Source of the DNA: Ciona intestinalis
Taxonomy: Eukaryota; Chordata; Ascidiacea; Phlebobranchia; Cionidae
Length of the DNA: 64,000 nt
Assembly: GCF_000224145.3 (NCBI RefSeq)
Contig: NC_020174.2
Span: forward strand, 3,787,026 to 3,851,025
Direction: 5' to 3'
The notes under the pieces were generated by a model. That model was not told the DNA's origin and searched no databases. It saw only the letters and a list, made by a program, of their open reading frames with translations. The translations under genes and the position numbers were made by a program. Positions within the stretch are counted from its first letter, which is position 1; every line of letters begins with the position of its first letter. This document shows positions 47,101 through 57,900 of the stretch, in pieces.

Positions 47101-49860
47101 AGTTATAAATGAATGAATGAATGTAACTTGTTCTATCCTCGCATGGCAGGATACTTACAGTCGCAATAACACGTTTTTTTCTGTTTTATGTAAAATACAC
47201 AAGTACATTCAACTTACCAATTTCCAAGAATAATCAGAAGGGAGTTAAGTTTTTTCACTTGAAGAACTTTTTTGAAAGATTTGAGTAAATTGCATCCTCC
47301 AGCAGGATGGAGGCCCCGGATAAAATCTCGCGCTTCCTCTAAACTATAGAATAAATAACAATTCAATGCTGTTTTTTCACTAATTATTTCTTACAACTAG
47401 CTTTTTAACTAATGGTTATCTATCTTATACATTCCGCATTGTGAAATTACTATTGTCATTTATTCAGATTTTTCATTGGTTTTCATTCCTTTACTTGTAT
47501 TTTAACTTATAATAAAACAAATGTATTTATTTCAGGCAATCTAACTTATCATGATATTGGTTTCTCTAAAAAATTCAGCCATAAAACTTACGTTCTTAGG
47601 TTGAGGTCTCTTGCATGGTTCCATAAACTTTCAGGTTCGCTTCCAAAACTTAACAAGTATAATGACTTCTTATACTTCAGTTGTTCGTCCATCAAATACT
47701 GCAAGAAATTGTTTCAACTTTCTTTTTATTTTTGCTTGTATTAAATATAGGTAATGTAACTTGCTTTATCCTCATGTAGATAGAAAAGATCAGTCTTTAT
47801 AACAGATAACAGGCACGTTCTGTTTTATACATCTTGTGCAAGCATACAAGTTACCATGTATTCGTAGGTGATTATTTTTAGGATTTATTTTTTACTTTTT
47901 TTATTTATGTCTGATAATTTAAACCACTCGTGACAACTGGGTTGGAGCAATTGCCATTAAGTTTTTTGTCCAAGGGCACGCACGCTCACAATGATAGCAG
48001 TGAACGCTAACCACTTTGCCACGACACCCAAATGTAAGCATAGCATCAACTAAATGCAGTGTTACCAGTAAAGATTGCTGGAAATCTTGCAGCCTTCCAA
48101 AGCCAGTATTAGCATCAGAGGAGTCAATAAGAACACCAACTCTTTCCCCTTTTACCAGTCCAAACAACTGAAAATAATTATGACATATATTTCATTCAAT
48201 GCAAGGTCCCTTTAACTAGTGCAAATCACATACCAAACACAGTGGGATTAACCAACATGGTGGACTTGAATTAAATAAGTAATTGTCTATGTTGGCCACC
48301 AAAAATAGGAATATTCATACCTTTTTGCTTCCCTCTAAAAGCCATTTAACTCTCATGTGATATTGCTCAATTGCCCTGTAAAATATCAAGAATAAAAACA
48401 CAATATTCCAATAAGCAAATAGCTAGTCCAGGTACTTAACATTTAGCTTTACAACAAAACACATAATTTAAATTACCAATATTATTCAAATGTAGTGCAC
48501 AGAAAAAATTATAGAAACTTTGCACTTACATATTTAATTTGTATTCCATTTCTGTAATAACGGTTGCATCAAACACTAGGTGTTTTCCCTCTCCTGCTTT
48601 TCTGTGTATTTTTTTTAGCTTTAGAAAAAATCCAAAATATATAAAATTATGACAGCATGACATAAAAAAACACAAAACATACTTGACTTGTTTCCCCTTT
48701 ATAAGCAAATCCTTAAGAGTTATCTCTTGGTAGGTGAGGTCATGATTCATTAACCATTCCTCTGAAGTTTGTGTTTTATTGGGGGTGGCTGAAAACTTCT
48801 TTGCTTTCTGTGTAATATACATGATTACCAACATGCCTGGTTTATTTTAAAATGTGACAAAATTGTCTTGAAATAAAAGGAGAAAAACTATGCTATATTG
48901 GAAATATGGCGTCAGTCCCAGTTTAGACCTTGCATGTTTAATGGTTAAATCGGTATTTGATGTTGTTTAACTTTGACAAGTGTTTTTTTCCTGCAACAAA
49001 TACAAAATATGTGTGAAAAAATTGAACTCAAAAATAATAAAATAAACTCAGTGCCCACTAACTGAAAACTAAAACTAATATTCCAGATATTTGGTGCATA
49101 TATTTAGAAACTATAGGTCTATGTAAGATACTTTACCATTTCACAACATATTATTGTTGAGAAAACAATACGCAAAAATCTGGTTCATATAAAATAATAA
49201 AATCAGCTAAAAAAATTCAAATATGAATTTTATTACAAATACTTTTAAGCATTGAGTTTTACATTACTGTTATTTTAATTTTTAATTTCTTAGAAACTTC
49301 CACACCTGCAAAGCCAGTGTTTGATTGACATGTGTCACCATGAGATTAGATTGAGGTTTGAGGGAATATTTGTCAACAGTGTCAGTTCTCCATGGGGGTC
49401 TGGGGAAAGCCTTGGAATCATCACATTGACTGGAGCTGTGGATTTAACATAACTTTTACTTAAAAAAAATGAATATTCCTGATCATGAACATATCTTTAT
49501 TGTAAAAAAAGGATTTTGTATTCATATATTATCATGAAATGACAACGTATTATTCATTTATTTATTATAATGAAATAACAACATAATTTATTATTATTAC
49601 CTTATATTACAAAAATCATTTATATTCATTTATGAACATAAATTCTAGGAATAAAAAGAAAACTATTCAAATTACATGAAAACTTCAAAAGTTTATATTT
49701 AACTACACAAAAGATACAGAACTTAATTTAGTTACAGGCATGAATGGCAAACAAAAAAAGCACTTTGCAAGTTGTAAATCCAATCGTATTCAAACTACTT
49801 ATAAACATATTACCTGTCAACACCATTAAATATTTGAGCGTTATCCAATATTTCTTGCAT
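38126..49860 (-). CDS. VWA3A: VWA3A-like protein with three von Willebrand A modules
   Basis: Twenty-seven exons: 49814-49860, 49306-49435, 48683-48807, 48530-48601, 48321-48375, 48066-48167, 47592-47698, 47218-47343, 46788-46977, 46277-46393, 45453-45614, 45039-45194, 44796-44870, 44448-44592, 43871-43957, 43342-43453, 42794-42942, 42392-42493, 42183-42255, 41783-41997, 41360-41503, 40693-40839, 40012-40118, 39697-39841, 39114-39262, 38640-38766, 38126-38227. They give about 1,088 residues against about 1,180 in human VWA3A. Three modules each start with a 'WL..GL....L.L' block (EEWLMNHDLTYQEI; VAWLAESGLRANNL; QWLRKYGIKKMKLDL), followed by a helix plus 'WLL.GSR..FG' in modules 1 and 3, a vWA fold and a 'GRFH' or 'GRYH' end. 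Only module 3 has an intact metal site, ILIDVSGSMS, with LLTDGKPD. All junctions agree in phase except 45039 to 44870, which flanks an N gap. Probably a ciliary or intracellular scaffold (family knowledge). VWA3B is the alternative name. Confidence 0.88.
38385..38600 (-). repeat. SINE copy
   Basis: CACCTCGTGCCAGTTTACAA and GTTAGAGCAATTGCCGG blocks. VWA3A intron. Confidence 0.75.
39490..39605 (-). repeat. SINE copy, internally shortened
   Basis: ATGAATGTAACTTACTTTAT and GGCTGGAAAACGACAGTCGT, jumping to TTACTTTGTGGGTGATTAT. VWA3A intron. Confidence 0.75.
40210..40415 (-). repeat. SINE copy
   Basis: ACTTTGTGGGTAATAG and GGTTGGAGCAATTGCCGTTA blocks. VWA3A intron. Confidence 0.65.
40603..40678 (-). 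repeat. short repeat C copy, reverse
   Basis: GTCCCGCAGCATGGCAGGCC then ATGGGTCCTAGGATCCAG. VWA3A intron, ending 15 bp below exon 40693-40839. Confidence 0.75.
40929..40977. repeat. single arm of the palindromic element
   Basis: CACATTTTATCATTTAGTTT then AAACACTCCGAACTGTACAT. Matches the arms of 26746-26933. Confidence 0.6.
41030..41215 (-). repeat. SINE copy
   Basis: ACAGGTGTTCTGTTTCATAC and CACCTCGTGCCCGCTTACGA. VWA3A intron. Confidence 0.75.
42012..42140 (-). repeat. SINE copy, partial
   Basis: GAATGAATGGGTGTAACTTG and CATCTCGTGCCAGCTTACGA, lying about 15 bp above exon 41783-41997. VWA3A intron. Confidence 0.75.
42711..42723 (-). terminator. possible intronic polyadenylation signals in VWA3A
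   Basis: Two AATAAA hexamers (42711-42716 and 42718-42723 on the minus strand) follow 24 codons of open read-through past the donor at 42793. The read-through ends in a stop at 42719-42721. A shortened VWA3A isoform is possible. Confidence 0.45.
43190..43285 (+). repeat. SINE fragment, opposite orientation
   Basis: CCAGGTGTATGAAAAATTAC and GTTATAACGACTGTAG. VWA3A intron. Confidence 0.5.
43470..43770 (-). repeat. tRNA-derived SINE, longest copy
   Basis: The minus strand starts with a tRNA-like head: GTGGCTAATTGGTTAGCGTG is A-box-like and GGTTATGGGTTCAAGGC is B-box-like. It continues through the shared core to CGTACGCTAGGATAAAG and a tail towards 43470. This head identifies the family as Pol III-type. 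VWA3A intron. Confidence 0.85.
44050..44185 (-). repeat. SINE copy, truncated
   Basis: CACACACCTGGTACCACCTT and TAAGACCACTGGGTTAAATC, joined to the next copy. Confidence 0.7.
44186..44443 (-). repeat. SINE copy abutting a VWA3A splice donor
   Basis: Runs from ATGAATGAATGTAACTTACT to CACAATGGTAGCATCA. The element ends within about 5 bp of the exon 44448-44592 boundary, so it supplies the intron sequence immediately after the donor GTAGGG. Confidence 0.85.
44919..44967. other. assembly gap (49 N)
   Basis: A run of unknown bases between VWA3A exons 45039-45194 and 44796-44870. Exon phase and module comparison suggest that coding sequence is missing here (see findings). Confidence 0.95.
45221..45423 (-). 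mobile_element. TA-MITE copy
   Basis: TATAGTTTGGTTGGGAAAGA and CATCTCCCCCACCCTACTCT ends; internal CTATCAAATGGGACAAGAAA. VWA3A intron. Confidence 0.9.
45615..46150 (-). repeat. three successive SINE copies (two truncated)
   Basis: Tail-head starts ATGAATGTAACTTATTTATC at about 45621 and 45845 and ATGAATGTAGCCTACTTATT at about 45729. The last runs on to a head with CACTGGGTTGGAGCAAATG and TTAAAGGCAGGAACCCCAA. VWA3A intron. Confidence 0.8.
46648..46775 (-). repeat. SINE copy, partial
   Basis: GAATGAATGTAACTTACTTC and ACACCTTGTGCCAGCTTACA. It ends close to exon 46788-46977. Confidence 0.8.
47105..47185 (-). repeat. SINE fragment
   Basis: AATGAATGAATGTAACTTGT and TACTTACAGTCGCAATAACA. VWA3A intron. 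Confidence 0.7.
47745..48035 (-). repeat. SINE copy, near full
   Basis: GTAACTTGCTTTATCCTCAT through GGGTTGGAGCAATTGCCATT to GCTAACCACTTTGCCACGAC, the tRNA-like head. It ends about 30 bp below exon 48066-48167. Confidence 0.85.
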
Positions 49861-51936
49861 GTTTAATCATCACGTTAAAGATACACTTAACTAAAATACT
49901 TTATTAACTCGTCGTGTTATTGAAAACAGCGACAGGTTACTATCAATTATAACTTTTTAAACAGTGTTTCCTAAAATTTGCATTATACACGTTTATGCGG
50001 CCAATGCGTCCAATACAGAATATATACCTATATGTAGAAATTAATCGCAGAAGTATTGGTCTATTTTTCATTTATTTGTATGCTGCACGTCATGTTTATC
50101 AAGTTTTACAGCTTATCTATTTAAAACACATTCCACAGATAAATAAAATAGGAAACACTGACAGAGAAATTGTTTGTCTTTTAAATCAAGCTGTAGCAAC
50201 AGTAAATCCGCTTGTAGCGCTGAATTAATTTATTATTTTCCAGCCGCCGGTTTTCGCATTTTAGAGTTCCCGATATAGCATGCGAAGAATTATTGTGGTA
50301 TAAATCAGATAGAGTGTAGATTTTATATTAGTGACGCCAATGGAAAGTATCAAAAACTTGCCTCTAAAATTATGGGTTTTGCGCAACCTAAAACCACATC
50401 AGGGAAGGAATCATTGATTAATAATAGGAAAAAGACGACTTGCATTGGGCAGTAATGTTAATTTTTATTTATCTCATTTAAATACCAAGATCAAATATTT
50501 GAAAAAAACAACAAGTAGATGAGAATTTTTTTTTAAGTGGACCACTTTGTTGTAGTTATAACGCAGAATAAACAAGGTGATTATTTTTATAGATTCATTG
50601 AACAATACATATAACAAAAGGAAAGCGTTAATAATAAAATCTCTGGTTCGCTGATAAATATCTTTCTGAAAAATAGAAACAAGATTAGAAATACCTTACA
50701 CAGTTTATGTGGCTGGCGTTGGTGGAAAGCCACTACGGCACGACAAGCCCCCAGCCAATGGTAGTGGGTTTCTACTTAGGTGAGAAACCCTTGCGGGGTG
50801 TTACTGTCCACGCAGGTTAAAGAAACCCCATAGACAAAAATAGTACAACGACGCACATCATAGACAATGTGCACAATAAGGAATACACCAACAAAAAGAC
50901 AAAAACAATATAACGAGTGCAGCGACATACATGTGCCAAACATGCAACAAACACAACAGCTCACCCATTCAAAAATAGGACAGTCAAAAAATAGTTAACG
51001 CGGACATAATCATTGAAACATCTACAAATAAAATATGGTTCAAATCCTGAAGGATAATCATCTGCAGTGTACACCATATTGAATGTCCAACTACAAGGAG
51101 TCGAAGCCAATAACAGCTCCGCATGTCCCGATCAAAAGGAAAGTCGCTATTTTGGTACCGCGATACTCTAGTCGTACCTTCACACAATATAATAACGTCC
51201 GGACGTTACGTACCGCTTCGACCGTCACGAAACTGCGTCAGGTTGTTACGAACCGCATTGACAGTGACCCATAAACAAGTGTAGCATCACTGTGCCGGTA
51301 GCATTACCGCAACGGTAGTGTACTAAACATCTAGCGTAGCATCACTGGCGGCGACGTCTACGCAACAACCTGACCGTGACGTAACTCAATCAAAACTGAC
51401 GTAACCGCACCGAACGCAGGGTCAGGACAATGCTTTGACCCACCGTATCGACGTCGTAAACGTAATTGTGACGTGGCCATCGTCCCAATCACGCTACTTG
51501 ACGTTTAAATGGTTATATTTGTTTATTCAGGGTATAGAAGTTTATTTTTTTAAATTAAAAATGGAAATTAATTAATTTTAAATATGCGTTTATTATACTG
51601 CGTGTGGATATTACTCGAGTATTTGTGTAGCAACACAGCGTTCTCACCAATCGATCAGGACAATGCAGAATCATTAAAGAATTCGACCTTTGCAGAAGAA
51701 TCACCCAATAGAGTGTACAACAACAAAATCTAATCCAGCAAGATGTTTGCCATAGTTTCATTGCATATATTTCATAGACATGCAAAATGCACTATAGTAG
51801 TGACTGACTAAAAACAGCTGGCCATAGTAGACCCAGCAGAATAAAGGACGGTAGCACAGACAGACAAACACATACATACATATACAACACACAACTCCTA
51901 TACTTATATAATACTCAAGCCTCAAACCATGTATCC
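49861..51936. other. intergenic: VWA3A upstream and KLHL24 downstream
   Basis: The VWA3A promoter should lie just above 49860; no TATA box was assigned. From about 50690 to 51500 the DNA is GC-richer and without genes. It includes a GGTGAGAAACCCTTGCGGGG stretch and, from 51370, TGACGTAAC repeats. No domain-bearing frame was found. Confidence 0.4.
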
Positions 51937-54900
51937 TTAATCGGCGTCTTCGTCTCTGTTCTTCGACTGCAAAACAAATTTAATAGTTACGTCAAGGCTT
52001 ATCACTTGCATAATACAGATAGTGATGTGGGGTAAAATGGGATACCGTTGGCAAAACAAATTTAATAGTTACGTCAATGCTTATCACTTGAATAATACAT
52101 AGAGTTATGTGGGGTAAAATGGGATACCGTTGTCACCTATAAATCTAATATTCCGTAAACGTAAATTTGTATTTAACCATTAACACAGCTCTTATACGAG
52201 TCGTGGAGATACGGTTATATAATTCTGTAAATAGTGTTGTTTACTAAAAAATACGATAAAAGAAACAAAAACATTACCATGTTACCCAAACCCAACATAT
52301 TTGTTATAAAATTAATGCTTTAAAATTCACGAAAAGTATAAATTTATAGTTTGTAAACGTCCAGCAATAACATCATTAATAAACAAAGCCTACATAATTT
52401 TCAAGCGTTTTAAATGTATTCGATTTTTTTTCCTTAATAAACAAAATATAATATACAATACCTTGCGCTTTTCTTCGGCAGCTTTTTTGCTGACTTTTCT
52501 GCAATAAAATTTTTTGGTAAAATACGGCTTCTACATATTACGTCATAAGTACCTTCATTCTTGCTTTACGCTATAGTCCGCTTGATCCTCTGTGACGTCA
52601 CATACCATGTTCTGTAATAAATCGGAAATAAAATATATCAAGAAAGTTTGTGACGAAATAATGAACTTACGAAGTGGGTTTTTCTGCTGCGTCATCACCA
52701 CTTCGTGACGTCACATCTTCGATGTTTCTAGAAAACAGCTTATGTACGTAATAATGCCAAATGTGATTCATACTTTACCAATTCTTTGATCTTCTTGCTT
52801 CGCGCTTATAGCGAAAATAAATAAACTATACAAGTAATGTACCTTGCTTGGACGCAAAACGCGCATGGGGCCCCATGAAAAAAACGTCGCGAAACGTACG
52901 CGTAGAATAGTCGCGTGATTTTTAGGTATGACGTAACAAACCCTAATGACGTAACATTAACGCGAGCGGTATACAGAGCGAAATTTCAACGATTGTGTCG
53001 AATTGTGACGTAACAGAACGCAGCGATTGTGAACCTATAGATATTGCGTGTGACGTCATGGGTGACGTAATAAAGAACTGTTGCGATTCATAAAACAGAA
53101 TGCGATACCGAATAATTTGAATTTAATATATATATTAAAGTAATAAACGCAAGGCACAAAACTTGTAGCATATAATGTTATTGTATATAATATAGTGCAG
53201 TAATATTAGTGTATAAAAAGCTATAGAATAGGTTATAGTAAATAGTATAACTTATAAAAACACTAATATAATGAAATAATACTTAACTTAATTCTTAAAA
53301 CTTCCTGAAACCTTCCATCTTGTAGCCTGGTGTGAAACTAACTTCATTTCAACTGGAACGTGGTAACTCGTTTTGTAAAAGAGGCGTTTTATGCGCGGAG
53401 CAATCGAGGCGGGCGTAATCAGCTGATTCGAGGTCACGTGAGTAATCTGTCCAATTAGCTTTAAGGATTGGAGCGCCTGATTTTGCCGTCAGTATAACAT
53501 TGTGACGTAACAAACTAAGTTCACAATGATTCGCGATTTTACTTCGCCCTCCAGTTAAAATTGTCCGATTACTGAATTGGAGTTATTTAATTACTCTACC
53601 ATGTTCCCCTGAAGGATACACGCCGGTACAGTTTGATCAACATGTTTGTATACAACTGTTTTCAATTATTATTTTCTTGTTTTACGCCAATTTCAGATAA
53701 AAAATGTACATGCTTTTCAACGCTGCATTACTTAAACTGGTTTTGCCCATAACTTGGTTTTGCCTGCTGCGTATTTGTGTTTAGATTGTGTAAATTAAAG
53801 GCTTTTGGTATGACTTTATCCGAAACGTTTAAATGTATATAAGCCGGTGTAGTTTGAGTAAGTTTATTAACAATTATAGAAAAAAATATTGACATGCACA
53901 AATTTGCTAATAAATAAAGCGAAGTTTAAACCAGTAACAAGTACGTATAGAAACAAGTGTACTATATAGTCTTTATTAAAAAAATAGCGCCGGTAAATGA
54001 TCCTATATTTGACAGTCTTCTAAAGGATTTTAATTAATAAAAGTGACTATATAGTTATTATGCCGTTCAAATTAACATAGGCAAAAATGCGCAGACATTC
54101 CAGTTAAAAATAAAAATGAATAGCCGCAACGAAATTTGTTTGGCAATGTATAAAATTTACGATCGTTACTGCATATGACACAAACGCTAATTAGTAAATT
54201 TCAACATAAATCCCAGGATGCGAGACAAAGGGCGCGCATATAGAATAGAACGAAAACCATGAAATTAATTTCAACCTGAACAGAAGCTCAGCCAACAAAA
54301 CATAGTATAGTAGGGTGGAGGAAGACAGGACACATTTTTGTTCTATTTCTCGTCCCATTTGGTAGTAAACAAACAAAATTTAAAGAATTATGAAATCATA
54401 TCTTCATGACTCAAATAGACCGTTGTTAATTGTTTAAAACACGATCAGGATGTTTGGATTTTCTATGCTAAAGGTGTCCTATCTTCCCCCACAGTAGTTA
54501 TATTATTAGCTTGATAATGATGTTACTGGTTTGGTCTGTGCACCCAGCAACCATTAGCAACAAACGAAAAGGCAAGACACAAGTGCAAAATACGGACATA
54601 CGGCACGCTATGCTGGACTACATTGCTGATAAAACTTTTCACTTCCCCGAGTTCTGGGATTTTTCTCCAAGGGGGCCAAACCTGTGAATCGTCACGCACC
54701 CGTGAAAGCATGATGGTCTCGGCATGCTTGACACGTGACACATATCACCTGACCTGACGTCATATCCGTAAACTTGATCCGATGCCTCGACGCCGTCACC
54801 TCGGCCACCTAAATGTATAAGTGAAAGCTATTATAAGGAAATGTAACACGGTAGCAATGTATAGTAGGATGGGTTAGGGTAATGGGACAATCCTGGCCTA

Positions 54901-57900
54901 AATCCTAGGACTCATGGCGTGCCACGTTGCGGGATCTTACCTACATAGAATGTAATAGTAGGATGGGTTAGGATAGGACGTGTTACTCATTCTCTTTCTC
55001 TTCCCATTTGGTAGTAAACGAAGAATTTTTTGCATAATCATGTAATCGTGGACTCACGACTATAAAATAGCTTTGTAAATTATACAAAGCAGGATTAGGA
55101 AATATAGGATTAGGTACTTACGGTATCCCATATCCCACAGTACTTATATATATCGAAATATTAATATAGGAAAAACTTAAATTACCGGTGATGTACAGTT
55201 TGCCCCCACACACGGTCATCCCACAGCTTTCAAGTTTATCCTCAGTAATTTGTCTCGTGTCCCAGTTATCAGTAAGCGGGTCATAGCTGTAGATGTTCTT
55301 TTCGCTGCCAGCTTAAAGAAGATGATAAGTTTACAAATAAAGTTGCGCACGCTTAAAAAAAGCATATTCCATACCAAACAACTATAACACAAAATACAAA
55401 TTGTAAGTCGTGTCAAAACAAACAGTATACATTATGCAGTCATGCTTCTCATAAGATGTAGCTCTTAACAACTTTTCATCATAGTATGTACGTTTCTTAT
55501 CTATACTTTCTCTTTATTTTATAGCATATATGTTATCCTTGCTTTCTTAAAAGCGTCTACGTTTCAATCGTGTTTTACAGGCTCTTTTGTAAAATAATTT
55601 TTTAGTTATTAGTGGCCATCCATTGTGTTATTAACACAGTGTACTTACCGATAATGTAGATCTTCCCGTTAATTGTCGCGCAAGATAATGTTTTCTGCAT
55701 GGATGGCATCGGTGACCTCAAGATCCATTGATCTGATTCCGGGTTGTAGCAGTGCAACTAAAAACAGAAGTCCCAAATGTATTGATATTTACGTGTGTGC
55801 CTAAATCGGACACACACCGTTTGAAACGCTGTGTTATTTACGTCCGACGAAAAGTGTTGTATCGACTATTTTAAACTGAATAAACCGCCCTGACAGCGTG
55901 CCCTTCCCTTGGCCTGTATTCATTACGCCTAGTTGGCGATTTGTGACGTCACAGCCCATGGATGCGATAGGACAGACGAGACAGCTGTCTTAAACTTTTC
56001 GCCGGTTCAGAAATAAGCGACGTATACGGATGACATTAAACCGATCAGCGAAATCGCTTTAAACGCTAGTATATGGCACAGGTCATGGCCCCAGGGTTAA
56101 CTAAATCTGCAACGAAGTCGATTACGTCTTTTAATCTTAGGTTATAGGGGTGCGGTGAGATGGGTAATGTTTTCATTCTATGTTCTTGTCCCAGTTTGGT
56201 CGTAAACAAAGAATATTTGTTATGTAACCGTAGCCAAGCAACTCTGTAAGAGCGTTGTTAATTGTTCAAAAAAGGAAATATTGGCTTTAGTGGAATCCCA
56301 TCTTACCCCAGACTACTGTATACACAAGTTAACTAAACAATTTATATTGGAAAGACTATTTAACGCCGCCCTTTTCGGTTTTTACCTTATTAAAGCAGTT
56401 TTCTTCGTCGCCTCCCCCGACCACGTATAACTTCCCATGGCAAGTCGCCAATCCACATGAACTAACGGAGTGTAGAAGCGGTGCCACTTCCACCCATGTA
56501 TTGGAAAAGCTGAAAAAAACGACGCCTTATTAAATTTATATCTAACGTAATAATTTTTCTATTTTGATGTGACAAGAAAATAAAGAAAAACACTTTCGTG
56601 GGCTGTTTGGCCCACGCATTTTGAACATGGTATACTATATAAAATATGCATGTTTGCGTGGGCATATACCTTACATTGTATATTTTACCATTGCAATAAA
56701 GCGTGGGCGGGTGTTCGAGGAAATGAGTTAAATTTAAGTTTAAAGAAATTCCACCCACACAAATAGAAACAGTATATGAGCTTTCCTGAAATATTATATT
56801 TTTCCTATTGATTTTGCATATAGAAGATTATATCTGCAGCTTTTGGGCTTCAAAAATAACATATCAAAGGAAAAAAGTTTAAGTGCATTGATTACCTGTC
56901 GTATCTCTCAACACTACGAAGTCTGTTCTTCCCATCATAACCTCCAACGCAATACACATGACCGCCCATAGTAAGCATACGATGTCGCCATCTGCCTTTA
57001 CACAGCGGTGCAATCTTTACCCAGTTGTCCAGATGAGACTGGAAAAGCAATCAATTCAAGGCGTTACCATTAATACTACGTTTCAGGTATTTGGCTACAC
57101 CGACAGAGCTTGAATTATCACTATTAACCAAGGCCAGGTGTCACAACAATGCTGCTTTATTTCTATAGCGGATATGGGAATCTATGTAAAGACCATGCGA
57201 CCTGTAATATTCATTCAGTTCTTCTTTGGCTATTGTTATTCCAATACATTGATAGTAAATATTGATACTGGCATAAGGGGTAGAATCGTATGTATACAGC
57301 AATTAATTTAATTTACTGTATATAAGTAGGGTAGGGGAAGATGGGACACCTTTTGATTCATTTTTCTCGGCTCATTTGATAGTAAACAAAGAAAATGCAA
57401 AGAATTATAAAACTGAATCCCCACGACTTCCATAGACCGCTGTTAATTGTTCAAAACACGATCAAGTATTTAGATAATATGAGCTAAAGGTGTCCTATCA
57501 TCCACCACCCTACTATATATATATATATATATATATATAGGCTATGGGAGAACAGGCTTGTGTGTCCAGCTTTAAATATACCTGATATAGCCACACGTCC
57601 CTTGAGTGAATTCTTCCGCCGCTAACTATGATGCTGTTTTTGAACGAGGCCACAGCGTACTCGGACTTGGTAAAGGCTGGCAACTTTGCAAGGGAGTTCC
57701 ATTGCCCGGTTACTGGGTCAAACGCTTCAACATAAGGCATGTTGTAACCGCCCACACGATCACACCCGCCCACGATCACAACAGCGGCGCTGCAACCAGT
57801 TGAACGTCTTGGCCGCGTTCGTTCACTGTTGATCTCGTTGCCTGGGATGTGTGCTTAATTATTGATGCGATTTGGTACAGTGTTGGTAAAATGTCATGTT

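Larger units (their letters stand above)
51370..53510. promoter_or_regulatory. cluster of CRE-like TGACGT sites
   Basis: At least a dozen TGACGT or ACGTCA hexamers lie here, many as TGACG(T)AAC or the full palindrome TGACGTCA. Examples are 51377, 51397, 52929, 52947 and 53006, and the pair near 53050-53067. They flank and include the last KLHL24 exons. ATF/CREB binding is inferred from motif alone. Confidence 0.4.

Noticed and set aside
49995-50228. 77-codon plus-strand frame upstream of VWA3A
   Set aside because: AT-rich, no conserved motif, and antisense to the expected promoter region.
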